A stretch of 64,000 bases of DNA from Azosocius aquiferis (lineage in GTDB: Bacteria; Pseudomonadota; Gammaproteobacteria; UBA6186; Azoamicaceae). Where the stretch lies: NCBI GenBank assembly GCA_043390185.1, contig DAWERO010000001.1, positions 186,001 to 250,000 of the forward strand. The letters are read 5' to 3'. Below the pieces are notes generated by a model that had not been told where the DNA came from, ran no database searches, and saw only the letters and a list, made by a program, of their open reading frames with translations. Positions 35,834 through 45,046 of this stretch are shown piece by piece. Numbering within the stretch: the first letter of the stretch is position 1; each line of letters starts with the position of its first letter. The translations under genes were made by a program, and so were the position numbers.

Positions 35834-37636
35834 TCATTTCTCTTTTTTATTTATTTTTAAAATAGCTAAAAAAGCTTCAGGAGGTATATAAACTTTACCA
35901 ATATTTTTCATTTTCTTTTTTCCTAATTTTTGTTTATCTAATAATTTTCTTTTTCTAGTAATATCTCCACCATAACATTTAGCTATAACATTTTTTCTTA
36001 AAGCCTTAACAACAGATCTAGCTATGATATTATTATTTATAGAAGCTTGAATTACTATATCAAATAACTGTCTAGGAATTAATTTATTAACACATTCAAT
36101 AATTTGTCTTCCTCTTCTATAAGCATCTTCATAATATAAAATAGAAGATAAAGAATCATTTTGAATTCCATTAACAAGAATATCTAATTTAACTAAATTA
36201 GATATTTTATATTCTTTAAAATTATATTCTAAAGAAGCAAAACCTTTACTAACAGATTTAATTGTATCAATAAAATCCAAAACAACTTCACTCATAGGTA
36301 ATTCATAAACTATTGAAACATGTTTTCCAAAATATAATATTTCTTTTTGTATTCCTCTTCTATTTATACAAACAGAAATTATATTTCCTAAATAATCTTT
36401 TATAGATAATATAGTTACAATTACAAAAGGCTCTGCTATTTCTTTAACTGCTCCATAAAAATATAATTTTGAAGGATTTGTTATATATTTAATATCTCCA
36501 TTTTTAGTTGTTATTTTGTAAACTACAGTTGGAGGAGAAATAATAAGATCTAATTTATATTCTCTTTTTAAACGTTCTTTTACTATATCCATATGCAATA
36601 AACCTAAAAATCCACATCTAAAACCAAAACCTAAAGCATCTGAAACTTCTGGCTCATATATTAAAGATGAATCATTTAATTTTAATTTATATAAACCTAT
36701 ACGAAAATTTTCATATTCAGTTGAGGAAACAGGAAAAAATCCTGCATAAACATTAGGTTTTATAATTTTAAAACCAGGAAGAGGTAAAATAATATCTTTA
36801 TAAAAATAATGAGTTATAGTATCACCAACTAAAGCAATATTAATATTTTTAATACCTGAAATCACAAAACCAACTTCTCCAGCACTTAATTTATCCATTT
36901 TTTCTTTTTTAGGAGTAAAAATACCAACTTCTTCAACAGTACAAAATTCATTATTCGATATAATAATTATTTTATCACCTTTTTTTACAACTCCATCTTT
37001 AACTCTAATTAAAGATACAATACCTTGATAACCATCAAACCATGAATCAATAATTAAAGCTCTTAAAGGATTATCAATACAACCACATGGAGGAGGAATT
37101 TTTTCAATAACACTTTCCAATAAATTTATTATTCCAATACCATTTTTTGCGCTAATCTTTAATGCTTCCTTTGCATCAATTCCTATTATATTTTCAATTT
37201 CTTTTTTTGTGCCTTCTATATCTACATGTAATAAATCTATTTTATTTAAAACAGGAATTATAACTAAATTATTATCAGAAGCCAAATAACAATTAGCTAA
37301 AGTTTGAGCTTCAACACCTTGTGTTGCATCAATAACTAAAATAGCTCCTTCACAAGCAAACATTGATCGAGAAACTTCATAAGAAAAATCAGCATGTCCA
37401 GGAGTATCAATAAAATTTAATTTATATTTATTTCCATGAACTGAAAAATAATTTAATGTAACACATTGAGCTTTTATTGTAATACCACGCTCTCTTTCAA
37501 TATCCATAGAATCTAAAACTTGTTCTTGCATCTCTCTACTATTCAAACCATTACATATTTGAATAAATCTATCTGCTAAAGTAGACTTACCATGATCAAC
37601 ATGAGCAATAATTGAAAAATTTCTAATATATTTCAC
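35834..37636 (-). CDS. lepA: Elongation factor 4 (LepA)
   Basis: LepA is a ribosome-associated translational GTPase that can back-translocate stalled ribosomes. It starts with GTG at 37636, which gives '[19 protein letters not shown]', exactly the family N-terminus. G1-G4 motifs are present ([22 protein letters not shown]), as are the EF-G-like domains and the LepA-specific C-terminal domain ('[20 protein letters not shown]'). 600 residues is full length. It is well conserved for this genome. Confidence 0.97.
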   Translation of the reverse strand: MKYIRNFSIIAHVDHGKSTLADRFIQICNGLNSREMQEQVLDSMDIERERGITIKAQCVTLNYFSVHGNKYKLNFIDTPGHADFSYEVSRSMFACEGAILVIDATQGVEAQTLANCYLASDNNLVIIPVLNKIDLLHVDIEGTKKEIENIIGIDAKEALKISAKNGIGIINLLESVIEKIPPPCGCIDNPLRALIIDSWFDGYQGIVSLIRVKDGVVKKGDKIIIISNNEFCTVEEVGIFTPKKEKMDKLSAGEVGFVISGIKNINIALVGDTITHYFYKDIILPLPGFKIIKPNVYAGFFPVSSTEYENFRIGLYKLKLNDSSLIYEPEVSDALGFGFRCGFLGLLHMDIVKERLKREYKLDLIISPPTVVYKITTKNGDIKYITNPSKLYFYGAVKEIAEPFVIVTILSIKDYLGNIISVCINRRGIQKEILYFGKHVSIVYELPMSEVVLDFIDTIKSVSKGFASLEYNFKEYKISNLVKLDILVNGIQNDSLSSILYYEDAYRRGRQIIECVNKLIPRQLFDIVIQASINNNIIARSVVKALRKNVIAKCYGGDITRKRKLLDKQKLGKKKMKNIGKVYIPPEAFLAILKINKKEK

Positions 37637-37700
37637 TGGTATATACTCTTTTTTATAAACTTAAATATAATTCAAAATAAATTAAAATAATTAATAAAAA

Positions 37701-38369
37701 TTAATAATTTTTTACTAAATAATTCATAAAATTAATATGATGCATTTTTTCTTCACAATTAGAATATTTACTTAAAACCATAAAATTATTTTCATCTAAA
37801 GATTCTATTTTACAATTACTTTCTATATCTTCAATAAATAAAGATACAGTAGTTTGCATCATCGTTATAATAAAATATATTTTAGCTAAAATAATAACAT
37901 CTAATAAAGCACCATGATACTTTCTATTCATATTTATATTACAACGTTTTGCTAAAGAATCTAAATTATTTTTTTTCCCAGGAAACAATTTTCTAGAATA
38001 AATCAAAGTATCAAAAATAACAATATGATTTTTTATATCTTTAATTTTATGATTTAATAATAATAATTCATAATTTATAAATTCAATATCAAATTTAGCA
38101 TTATGAACAATTATTTCAGACCCAATAATAAAGTCTAACAAATCATCAACTATATTCCTAAACAAAGGTTTATTAATTAAAAAATAATCCCTTATTCCAG
38201 TAACTTTAGAAGCTGCAGCATCTATCTTTCTTTGAGGATTTAAATATGTATGAAACTTTTTTCCGGTTATTTTTCTATTAATAATTTCCAAACAACATAT
38301 TTCTATAATTCTATGCTTATTATTAATAGATAAACCAGTAGTTTCTATATCTAAAACTATTTGTTTCAT
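37701..38369 (-). CDS. dnaQ: DNA polymerase III epsilon subunit (proofreading exonuclease)
   Basis: DnaQ is the 3'-5' proofreading exonuclease of the replicase. The three DEDDh motifs are present: 'LDIETTGLS' (ExoI), 'VHNAKFDIEFINYE' (ExoII) and 'YHGALLDVIILAKIY' (ExoIII with catalytic His). The C-terminal ~45 residues would bind the alpha subunit. So proofreading is retained at the DNA level even though aminoacyl-tRNA editing looks lost nearby. A possible 53-codon ORF ends on its start codon (TGA/ATG overlap). Confidence 0.93.
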   Translation of the reverse strand: MKQIVLDIETTGLSINNKHRIIEICCLEIINRKITGKKFHTYLNPQRKIDAAASKVTGIRDYFLINKPLFRNIVDDLLDFIIGSEIIVHNAKFDIEFINYELLLLNHKIKDIKNHIVIFDTLIYSRKLFPGKKNNLDSLAKRCNINMNRKYHGALLDVIILAKIYFIITMMQTTVSLFIEDIESNCKIESLDENNFMVLSKYSNCEEKMHHINFMNYLVKNY

Positions 38370-38527
38370 AAAATAACATTCAAATTAAAATTATTAATAA
38401 ATAATAATTTTTTATCGAAATTTATTATTATTTTAAAAAAAAATAAGTAAAAATTTTTTTTTATATATTTATTTAAATTAATATTCATATTTTTATAAAC
38501 AGAATTAATATTCTCCAATTTATTCAT
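38366..38527 (-). CDS. Possible small ORF upstream of dnaQ
   Basis: A 53-codon frame starts at ATG 38527 (MNKLENINSVYKNMN...) and ends in TGA that overlaps the dnaQ ATG (ATGA). The translated product has a K/N/I/F-rich composition and matches no family I know. Only the coupled overlap argues for it; the ribosome-binding site is weak. It may equally be a chance frame in an AT-rich leader. Confidence 0.25.
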   Translation of the reverse strand: MNKLENINSVYKNMNINLNKYIKKNFYLFFFKIIINFDKKLLFINNFNLNVIL

Positions 38528-38681
38528 TATTTACTTTTCACATATTTAAACTATCAAAAATACTTAAAAAACTAATTTTATCATTAAAAAAAACAATATA
38601 CAGGTTATTATATAAATTTAAAATTTTTTTTACAACCAAATTATAATTTAATTGATAAATAATTTTGAATTAATTTTTTAA
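38528..38681. other. Intergenic region between pheT and the dnaQ leader
   Basis: Together with the small possible ORF, this forms a 312-base gap between dnaQ and pheT. ihfA, which often follows pheT, is not present. No RNA gene is visible. A dnaQ promoter is presumed. Confidence 0.4.
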
Positions 38682-40715
38682 TTACCTCAAAATAGCACCA
38701 TATTTTAAAGAAAGAACACTTATTATTTTATTTATTTCAAAATTAACAGTATCATCTAATAAAGTCATTTCATAAGATTGCATTAAAAATCTAAAAGAAA
38801 TACTTTTATAATATTTAGGAATTTCACTTCCATTATATACATCTAATATCAATATATCTTTCAAAATACTAATATTTAAACTATATATGAAAATTAATAT
38901 ATCTTTTGATAAAAAATCATTTTTAATTAAAAAAGTTAAATCTCTACTAACATAAGGATATTTAGATACTTTTTTAACAAAAAATTTAAAATTATTAAGT
39001 AATAATATATCTATTTCAATTTCAAAAGAATAAACAAAAACATCTATAAAAAAATAATTTAATATATCAATTTTAATTAATCCAAAACAACCCAAATATA
39101 AATTATTTAAATATATATTAACACTTTCATTTATATCAAAAAATAAAATTAAAGAATTAATAAAAGATAAATTAAAATTTTTATTAATAGAATCAAATAA
39201 AAATAATATGTCATTTTTTATATCAAAAAAATCTATTTTTTTAGATTTTATTCCCCATTGATCAAAAAATATATTACCAGTAGCAACTCCACTTATTAAA
39301 TTTTTTTCCTTAAATAATAAAGTATCATTATCAAAAACAAAAATTTTACCAAATTCAAAAATTTTTATATTATTTTTTTGCCTAGATAAATTATATTTTA
39401 AATTTAACAATAAGCCACTTATTAAAGTAGTTCTCATCATATTCATATCATTAGAAATAGGATTTTTTATAATCAAATCATCACAAAAAAAATCATTAAA
39501 TAATTTTTCAAATTTATCACTAATAAAACTATAATTTATAACTTCAAAATAACCTTTATTAATTAACGACAATTTCATTAAATATATTTCATCTATAAAT
39601 ATATTATTTAAATTAAAATTGTTAAAATTATTGAAATTATTATAATTATAAAAAAAATTACATAAATTTTGCATTCCATATAATCTTATAATTTCTTCTA
39701 CTATATCAATTTCTTTAAAAATATCTTGTCTAAATTTTGGTATTAAAAGTTTCCAACCATAACTTACTTTTAAATAAATAATATATAATCGTTGAAAAAT
39801 TAATTCAATATCCAATTTAGAAAAAACTAAACCTAAAATTCTTTTCAAATAAGAATATCTAAAAGAAATTTTAACATTATATAAAGTACTAATATTTTCA
39901 TAATAATTAGATGATCCTACCATATATCCATTTATTAAAAATATAAAAGAAACTCTTTTTAAAACATAATTTTGAATACCTATAGAAATATTTCTTTCTA
40001 ATTTATAAATATAACTATTATTTATATTAAAAAATTTAGAAGAAAATCTAATATTTTTAAAATTATAACAGCCAACACAAATGAGAAAAAATTTAGTATT
40101 CTCTTTAACATTATATTTATCAAAATTTTTTATTCCAGAAATAGATAACAAATTATATTGATCTTTCGTTATAAACACATCTTTATTAAAAATAATATTT
40201 TTATTAAATAAATATTTATAATTAAATTTTTCAAAAAATAAATCATTTATTATTAAATCATAATCATAAAAATCTATAGGCTGCCCAAATTCTAAAAAAA
40301 TATAATTAATTATATCAGAAAAAAAAAAAGATAAATAAAAACCAGAATTAATAATTCTATTTTTTATATATTTAGGAGTTTTTAAAATAGTACTATTTAA
40401 ATTATTAATTATTTTACATTCATAATATGAAAAAAATTCATTAAATAAAATATTTTTAAAAAAATTAAATTCATATAAAAAATTTAAATTTACACATTCA
40501 ACGAATTTTCTCTTTAAACAAAATATTGAAGAAATTTCCATAGAAATAAAATATAAACTTAAACAATCTCCTCTATTAGGTAATACATCTATTTCTATAA
40601 ATTTATCATTATAAATACTTACTTCAAAACCAAAAAAAGATAGACTATTAGACAAATTTTTTATATCAATATCTAAAAATATATATTCATTTAACCAATT
40701 TTTACAAATTTTCAT
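38682..40715 (-). CDS. pheT: Phenylalanyl-tRNA synthetase beta chain, lacking the tRNA-binding B2 domain
   Basis: PheT pairs with PheS to charge tRNA-Phe. The 677 residues compare with about 795 in E. coli. The deficit is mainly a clean loss of the N-terminal EMAP-like tRNA-binding domain: 'FGFEV' (28-32) jumps within 8 residues to 'IEIDVLPNRGDC' (40-51), which in E. coli are separated by over 100 residues. The editing site also looks lost: the conserved His in QPIHAFD is Asp (D148), and the glycine-rich 'AGVMGG' stretch is 'SGIKNF' (193-198). The B6-7 core and C-terminal FDX-ACB domain ('YPYVSRDLTFLI') remain. pheS lies 17 bases upstream. Confidence 0.93.
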   Translation of the reverse strand: MKICKNWLNEYIFLDIDIKNLSNSLSFFGFEVSIYNDKFIEIDVLPNRGDCLSLYFISMEISSIFCLKRKFVECVNLNFLYEFNFFKNILFNEFFSYYECKIINNLNSTILKTPKYIKNRIINSGFYLSFFFSDIINYIFLEFGQPIDFYDYDLIINDLFFEKFNYKYLFNKNIIFNKDVFITKDQYNLLSISGIKNFDKYNVKENTKFFLICVGCYNFKNIRFSSKFFNINNSYIYKLERNISIGIQNYVLKRVSFIFLINGYMVGSSNYYENISTLYNVKISFRYSYLKRILGLVFSKLDIELIFQRLYIIYLKVSYGWKLLIPKFRQDIFKEIDIVEEIIRLYGMQNLCNFFYNYNNFNNFNNFNLNNIFIDEIYLMKLSLINKGYFEVINYSFISDKFEKLFNDFFCDDLIIKNPISNDMNMMRTTLISGLLLNLKYNLSRQKNNIKIFEFGKIFVFDNDTLLFKEKNLISGVATGNIFFDQWGIKSKKIDFFDIKNDILFLFDSINKNFNLSFINSLILFFDINESVNIYLNNLYLGCFGLIKIDILNYFFIDVFVYSFEIEIDILLLNNFKFFVKKVSKYPYVSRDLTFLIKNDFLSKDILIFIYSLNISILKDILILDVYNGSEIPKYYKSISFRFLMQSYEMTLLDDTVNFEINKIISVLSLKYGAILR

Positions 40716-40732
40716 ATATAACTTAAATAATA

Positions 40733-41731
40733 CTAAAATTGTTCTAAAAAATATAAATTATTTTCAAAATGTAATCTTAAATCATCAATATTATAATAAA
40801 GCATTGATAATCTATCAATTCCTACACCAAAAGCTAAACCTGAATATACTTCATGATCAACATTACAATTATTTAAAACAATAGGATTTACAACACCACA
40901 ACCTAATAATTCAATCCAACCACTTTCTTTACAAATTTTACAACCATCACCAAAACAATTAAAACATTTAACATCAACTTCTGCTGAAGGTTCAGTAAAA
41001 GGAAAATATGAAGATCTAAATTTAATAGGTAATTCTTTTCCAAAAAAATTAGAAAGAAAATCACTAATCAAATGCTTTAAATCTATAAAAGTAACATTTT
41101 TATCAACAATTAATCCCTCTATTTGATGAAACATTGGAGTGTGAGTATTATCATAATCACGTCTATATACTTTACCTAAAGATATTAATTTAAAAGGCGG
41201 ATTACAAGACAACATTTCTCTAATTTGAACAGAAGAAGTATGTGTTCTCAATAAATTATTATTATTAAAATAAAAAGTATCATGCATATCTCTAGCTGGA
41301 TGATAAGAAGAAATATTAAGAGCATCAAAATTATGATATTCATCTTCTATTTCAGGACCTAAAGCTATTTTAAAACCCTTTTTTAAAAAAAAACTTTCTA
41401 TTCTTTTTATAGTTATTGTAACCGGATGAAAAGACCCCATTTTATAACCCCTAGAAGGCAAAGTACAATCTATATAATTAGTTTTTTCAATGCCTAATAG
41501 AAATTTTTCTTTTATTTTAATATTTAAAAAAATTAATTTTTTTAAATTATTTAAAATTTTACTATAAGATAATCTATAATTATAATTGATATTTTTTAAA
41601 AATTTTAATTTTTTAGTTATAAAACCATTTTTTCCAAAATATTTTATTTTTAATAAATTTAAATCATCAATTTTATCAATTTTATCAATTTTATCTAATA
41701 CAGACTGTAATAAATATTTAAAGTTAGTCAT
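40733..41731 (-). CDS. pheS: Phenylalanyl-tRNA synthetase alpha chain
   Basis: PheS is the catalytic subunit. Class II motifs are well kept: 'HPARDMHDTFYF', 'LLRTHTSSVQIREM', 'GKVYRRDYDNTHTPMFHQ', 'YFPFTEPSAEVDV' and 'GLAFGVGIDRLSML'. 332 residues is normal. In contrast to pheT, the sequence is conserved. A 9-bp direct repeat (3 copies, 41666-41692) encodes a DKIDKIDKID stretch in the N-terminal coiled-coil arm. Confidence 0.96.
   Translation of the reverse strand: MTNFKYLLQSVLDKIDKIDKIDDLNLLKIKYFGKNGFITKKLKFLKNINYNYRLSYSKILNNLKKLIFLNIKIKEKFLLGIEKTNYIDCTLPSRGYKMGSFHPVTITIKRIESFFLKKGFKIALGPEIEDEYHNFDALNISSYHPARDMHDTFYFNNNNLLRTHTSSVQIREMLSCNPPFKLISLGKVYRRDYDNTHTPMFHQIEGLIVDKNVTFIDLKHLISDFLSNFFGKELPIKFRSSYFPFTEPSAEVDVKCFNCFGDGCKICKESGWIELLGCGVVNPIVLNNCNVDHEVYSGLAFGVGIDRLSMLYYNIDDLRLHFENNLYFLEQF
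41666..41692. repeat. Three tandem copies of a 9-bp unit inside pheS
   Basis: ATCAATTTT is repeated three times in frame and encodes repeated Ile-Asp-Lys in the N-terminal arm of PheS. It is a small potential length-variable site, exactly three codons per unit. Confidence 0.7.
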
Positions 41732-41765
41732 AGTTATTTTAAATATGAAAGTTTAATAATTTTTT

Positions 41766-42137
41766 TTATAAAAATTTAATTTTATTTAAATTTTCTTTAA
41801 CAACAAAAACAATTTCACAAAAAGATTTAAAATCTAATATAGACATATTTGATAAAATTTTTCTATTCAAATAAATATTTGAAATTTTTAGACCAAATAT
41901 AAATACATTATAAGATAAACCTATTTTTCTAACTGCAGCATTTATTCTAACTATCCATAAGCTTCTAAATTGTCTTTTACGTTGCTTTCTATCTCTATAA
42001 GAATACTGAGCCGCTTTTATAACAGCTTGTTTTGCAACTCTATAAACTTTTCTTCTAGCGCCATAATATCCTTTAGCTTTCAACAATATTTTTTTATGAC
42101 GTTTTTTGGCAACAACACCTCTTTTAACTCTAGCCAT
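41766..42137 (-). CDS. rplT: 50S ribosomal protein L20
   Basis: L20 is an early assembly protein of the 50S subunit. The basic N-terminus '[18 protein letters not shown]' and '[17 protein letters not shown]' are the family signature. ATG 42137 gives the family start; an extra ATG directly upstream at 42140 is possible. The C-terminal quarter is more drifted ('[19 protein letters not shown]'). Order infC-rpmI-rplT is conserved. Confidence 0.96.
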   Translation of the reverse strand: MARVKRGVVAKKRHKKILLKAKGYYGARRKVYRVAKQAVIKAAQYSYRDRKQRKRQFRSLWIVRINAAVRKIGLSYNVFIFGLKISNIYLNRKILSNMSILDFKSFCEIVFVVKENLNKIKFL

Positions 42138-42163
42138 CATTTTATCCTTATTATTAATATAAT

Positions 42164-42361
42164 TTAAAAATTAGGTAACATTTGTTCAATCAATTTAAAT
42201 TGACACTTTTTAACAAATTTTAAACCTCTTAAATGTCTTTTTCTTTTTGTAGTTTTTTTAGTTAATATATGCCTAGCATGTGATTGTTTATGTTTATAAC
42301 TACCATTACCAGTTATTTTTATACGCTTTGAAGCGCCACGATGTGTTTTAATTTTCAACAT
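42164..42361 (-). CDS. rpmI: 50S ribosomal protein L35
   Basis: L35 is a small basic protein of the 50S subunit. '[21 protein letters not shown]' split around the family signature and '[20 protein letters not shown]' identify it; 65 residues is exact family length. Its start overlaps the end of infC by 14 bases. Confidence 0.96.
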   Translation of the reverse strand: MLKIKTHRGASKRIKITGNGSYKHKQSHARHILTKKTTKRKRHLRGLKFVKKCQFKLIEQMLPNF

Positions 42362-42908
42362 TTTCTATTCCACCAGATTTATTAACATTAATTTTTTTAG
42401 GAGAAATTATCATCATTAGTTGTTTACCTTCAAATTTAGGATTAAAAGATATAATTCCAACTTCTTTTATATCATTGCAAACTCTATCTAAAATTTTAGA
42501 ACCAAGACTTTTATGTATCATTTCCCTACCTCTAAAATAAACAGTAATTTTAACTTTATTTCCTTCATTCAAAAAATTAATAACATTTTTTAATTTAACA
42601 TCATAATCATTAACATCTGTATTAGGTCTAAACTTAATTTCTTTTATTTTTACCCTTGTTTGCTTTTTTTTAGAAACAACATTTTGTTTATTTTGTTTAA
42701 AAACAAATTTTCCATAATCCATTAATCTAGCCACAGGTGGATCAGAATTAGGTTGTATTTCAACTAAATCTAAAAAAGATTCTGCGGCAATTTTCAAAGC
42801 ATTTTGTAAACTAACAACACCTATTTGTTTACCATCATCTCCTATAAGTCTCAATTCTTTTGCGTCAATTTGATTATTAATTTTATTTTTATTATTTTCT
42901 TTTATAAT
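42348..42908 (-). CDS. infC: Translation initiation factor IF-3 with a non-canonical AUU start
   Basis: IF-3 binds the 30S subunit and discriminates against non-AUG starts. Both domains are present: N-terminal '[20 protein letters not shown]' and '[20 protein letters not shown]', C-terminal '[20 protein letters not shown]' and 'VYFRGREM'. No ATG exists near the N-terminus; a TTG at 42854 would delete the first conserved helix. In frame upstream, TAAGGAG is followed by ATT codons at 42911 and 42908 (5 and 8 bases from GGAG). I choose ATT 42908, giving 186 residues, in line with the AUU start of infC in E. coli, which underlies its autoregulation. Confidence 0.93.
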   Translation of the reverse strand: MIKENNKNKINNQIDAKELRLIGDDGKQIGVVSLQNALKIAAESFLDLVEIQPNSDPPVARLMDYGKFVFKQNKQNVVSKKKQTRVKIKEIKFRPNTDVNDYDVKLKNVINFLNEGNKVKITVYFRGREMIHKSLGSKILDRVCNDIKEVGIISFNPKFEGKQLMMIISPKKINVNKSGGIENVEN

Positions 42909-42923
42909 AATAAGTACTCCTTA
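42906..42923 (-). promoter_or_regulatory. Strong Shine-Dalgarno and AUU start of infC
   Basis: The sequence TAAGGAGTACTTATTATT is an extended match to the anti-Shine-Dalgarno sequence followed by two ATT codons. It is one of the strongest ribosome-binding sites in the window, as expected where the start codon itself is weak. IF-3 repressing its own AUU-started message is established in E. coli; here it is inferred. Confidence 0.75.
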
Positions 42924-42924
42924 T

Positions 42925-44790
42925 TTAAATAAACAACAATTTTATCATATTTATAAAAAAATCAATTTTCATAACACCTAAATTTTTCTCTTCCTTATGT
43001 CTTACAGATATAAAATTGTTAATAACTTCATTTTTTCCAATAATTATCAAATAAGGAATCTTTTTTGTAATAGCATTACGTATTTTAAATGATATTTTAT
43101 CATTTTTAAAATCAAAAGTAACCCTAAAATTTTCTTTTTTCAAAATTTCAACAATTTTTTTAGAATAATGTATTTCAAAAAAAGTTATACTCAAAACTAT
43201 AATTTGAATTGGACATAACCAAAAAGGAAAATTAAAAGAATTATTTTCTAATAATATACCAAAAAATCTTTCTATAGAACCTATAATAGCTCTATGTAAA
43301 ATAATTGGAAATTGCTTAAGTCCAAATCTATTAAAATAACTAGCACATAATCTTTTAGGAATAAAAAAATCTATTTGTATTGTTCCACATTGCCATAATC
43401 TACCAATATTATCTTTCAAAGTAAATTCTATTTTAGGACCATAAAATGCCCCTTCTTCTTTACAAATAACATAATCTAAATTCAATTTATCTAAAGCTAA
43501 AATTAAAGATTTTTCAGCTTTATCCCAAATTAAATCATTTCCAACTCTTTTTTTAGGTCTAGTAGATAATTTTATCAAAATATTTTTAAATTGAAATTTT
43601 TTATAAACAATAAATAAAGATTTAATAAATAAAATAACTTCTTTTTGAATTTGATATTCAGAACAAAAAATATGTCCATCATCTTGAACAAAATTTTTAA
43701 CTCTCATTATTCCATGCAAAGATCCAGAAAATTCTTTTCTATGACAAGATCCAAATTCACAATATTTTATAGGTAAATCTTTATAAGATTTAATAGAATT
43801 TTTAAAAATTTGAACATGGGCAGGACAATTCATAGGCTTTAATAAAAATACATCATCATCAGAAAAAATAAAATACATACTTTCAAAAAATTTATCTAAA
43901 TGTCCAGAAATTTCCCATAAATTTTTATTCATTAATTGTGGTGTATTAACTTCTATATATTCATAAAAATTAAAAATATATCTTAAATATTTTATAATTT
44001 CTTGATAAATAATCCAACCATTTTTATGCCAAAAAATTACTCCACAAGTATCGGCTTGAAAATGAAATAAATCATATTTACGAGATAACAATCTATGATC
44101 AATTATATTATTTGACAAATTTTTATCTAATTTAAAAAAACTATCAAAAAAATTTCCTTCTATTCTTTGTAACATAATATTTAAAGAATCAGACAACCAA
44201 TAAGCACCAGATACTTTTACTAATTCAAAATTATAAAATTTATATAAATTTTCAAAATTAAATTCATAAGAAAAATCCAAAAAAGAACCATATTTATAAA
44301 TATATATATCATTTTTATCAATAAGATCATTTTTATATTTATTTATAAAAAATAAATTTCTATAATCTTTTTTATTAAAAAAAAACATAAAATTAGAAAA
44401 ACGAAATTCCAATAATAAAATCATTTTTCTTTCTATTTTTTTTAAAATATTAAAAGACAATCTAAAATCTATTTCAAAATCATAATAAAAACCATTTTCA
44501 ACACTATTACCAAAACCTAAAATAGAAAAAGGAAATAATATTTTAATAGAATAAGCAACTAAATATTTATAAAAAATTTTAGCAGTAGATAATTGAAACA
44601 TATCTTTATAATAAAAAAGATCAATAAAAGAATTTTTAATCAATAAAAAACATTTTTTAACAAAAAAACCATTACTTTTAATAGTAAAATTAATTAATAA
44701 ATCATTATTAAAATACTTAATTAAATTAATAATCATAATAGAAGAAATAAATTTAATTATTTTTTTATTAGGTAATATTATAAAGAACAT
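42925..44790 (-). CDS. thrS: Threonyl-tRNA synthetase with a degenerate editing site
   Basis: ThrS charges tRNA-Thr. ATG 44790 gives 'MFFIILPNKK', aligning with the E. coli N-terminus; the longer frame from 44838 would run through tRNA-Val and is rejected. The catalytic core is sound: zinc ligands in 'KPMNCPAHVQIF', 'DDGHIF' and 'ILHRAIIGS', and motif 2 'GSCHRKEFSGSLHG'. The N2 editing domain keeps its length, but its four catalytic residues are gone. Aligned without gaps, HSCAHLLGHAIK reads IFYKYLVAYSIK, and DMCRGPH reads DFSYEFN. So Ser-tRNA-Thr clearance should be lost (inference). The C-terminal anticodon domain is present. Confidence 0.95.
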   Translation of the reverse strand: MFFIILPNKKIIKFISSIMIINLIKYFNNDLLINFTIKSNGFFVKKCFLLIKNSFIDLFYYKDMFQLSTAKIFYKYLVAYSIKILFPFSILGFGNSVENGFYYDFEIDFRLSFNILKKIERKMILLLEFRFSNFMFFFNKKDYRNLFFINKYKNDLIDKNDIYIYKYGSFLDFSYEFNFENLYKFYNFELVKVSGAYWLSDSLNIMLQRIEGNFFDSFFKLDKNLSNNIIDHRLLSRKYDLFHFQADTCGVIFWHKNGWIIYQEIIKYLRYIFNFYEYIEVNTPQLMNKNLWEISGHLDKFFESMYFIFSDDDVFLLKPMNCPAHVQIFKNSIKSYKDLPIKYCEFGSCHRKEFSGSLHGIMRVKNFVQDDGHIFCSEYQIQKEVILFIKSLFIVYKKFQFKNILIKLSTRPKKRVGNDLIWDKAEKSLILALDKLNLDYVICKEEGAFYGPKIEFTLKDNIGRLWQCGTIQIDFFIPKRLCASYFNRFGLKQFPIILHRAIIGSIERFFGILLENNSFNFPFWLCPIQIIVLSITFFEIHYSKKIVEILKKENFRVTFDFKNDKISFKIRNAITKKIPYLIIIGKNEVINNFISVRHKEEKNLGVMKIDFFINMIKLLFI

Positions 44791-44808
44791 ATACATCCAA
44801 AAAAAATG

Positions 44809-44880
44809 TAGGCATGAGTGGAATCGAACCACCGACAACTACTACGTCAAAATAGAGCTCTACCACTGAGCTACATGCCT
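44809..44880 (-). tRNA. tRNA-Val (anticodon GAC)
   Basis: A 72-nt cloverleaf reads on the minus strand. The 7-bp acceptor is AGGCATG/CATGCCT with discriminator A. The D arm is GCTC-AGTGGTA-GAGC, the anticodon arm CTATT-TTGACGT-AGTAG with GAC in the loop, the variable loop TTGTC, and the T arm GGTGG-TTCGATT-CCACT. CCA is not encoded (A is followed by CAT), so a CCA-adding enzyme is needed. It ends 18 bases before the thrS ATG and is probably co-transcribed with it. No other tRNA was seen in the window. Confidence 0.95.
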
Positions 44881-45046
44881 AAACATTTATAAAATACTAC
44901 AAAAAAAAAATCTAATCAAGATCATTTCAATAAATATAAATAATTTAATATAATATTAATAAAAATAAAATATATATAAATATTTATTATAAAATAAATA
45001 AAAAAAATGATAAAATGAAGAAATTGTATTTAAAAATAGAGAAAAA

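Noticed and set aside
44791..44838. Upstream thrS start at 44838
   Set aside because: It would code through the 3' part of tRNA-Val; ATG 44790 aligns with the family N-terminus.
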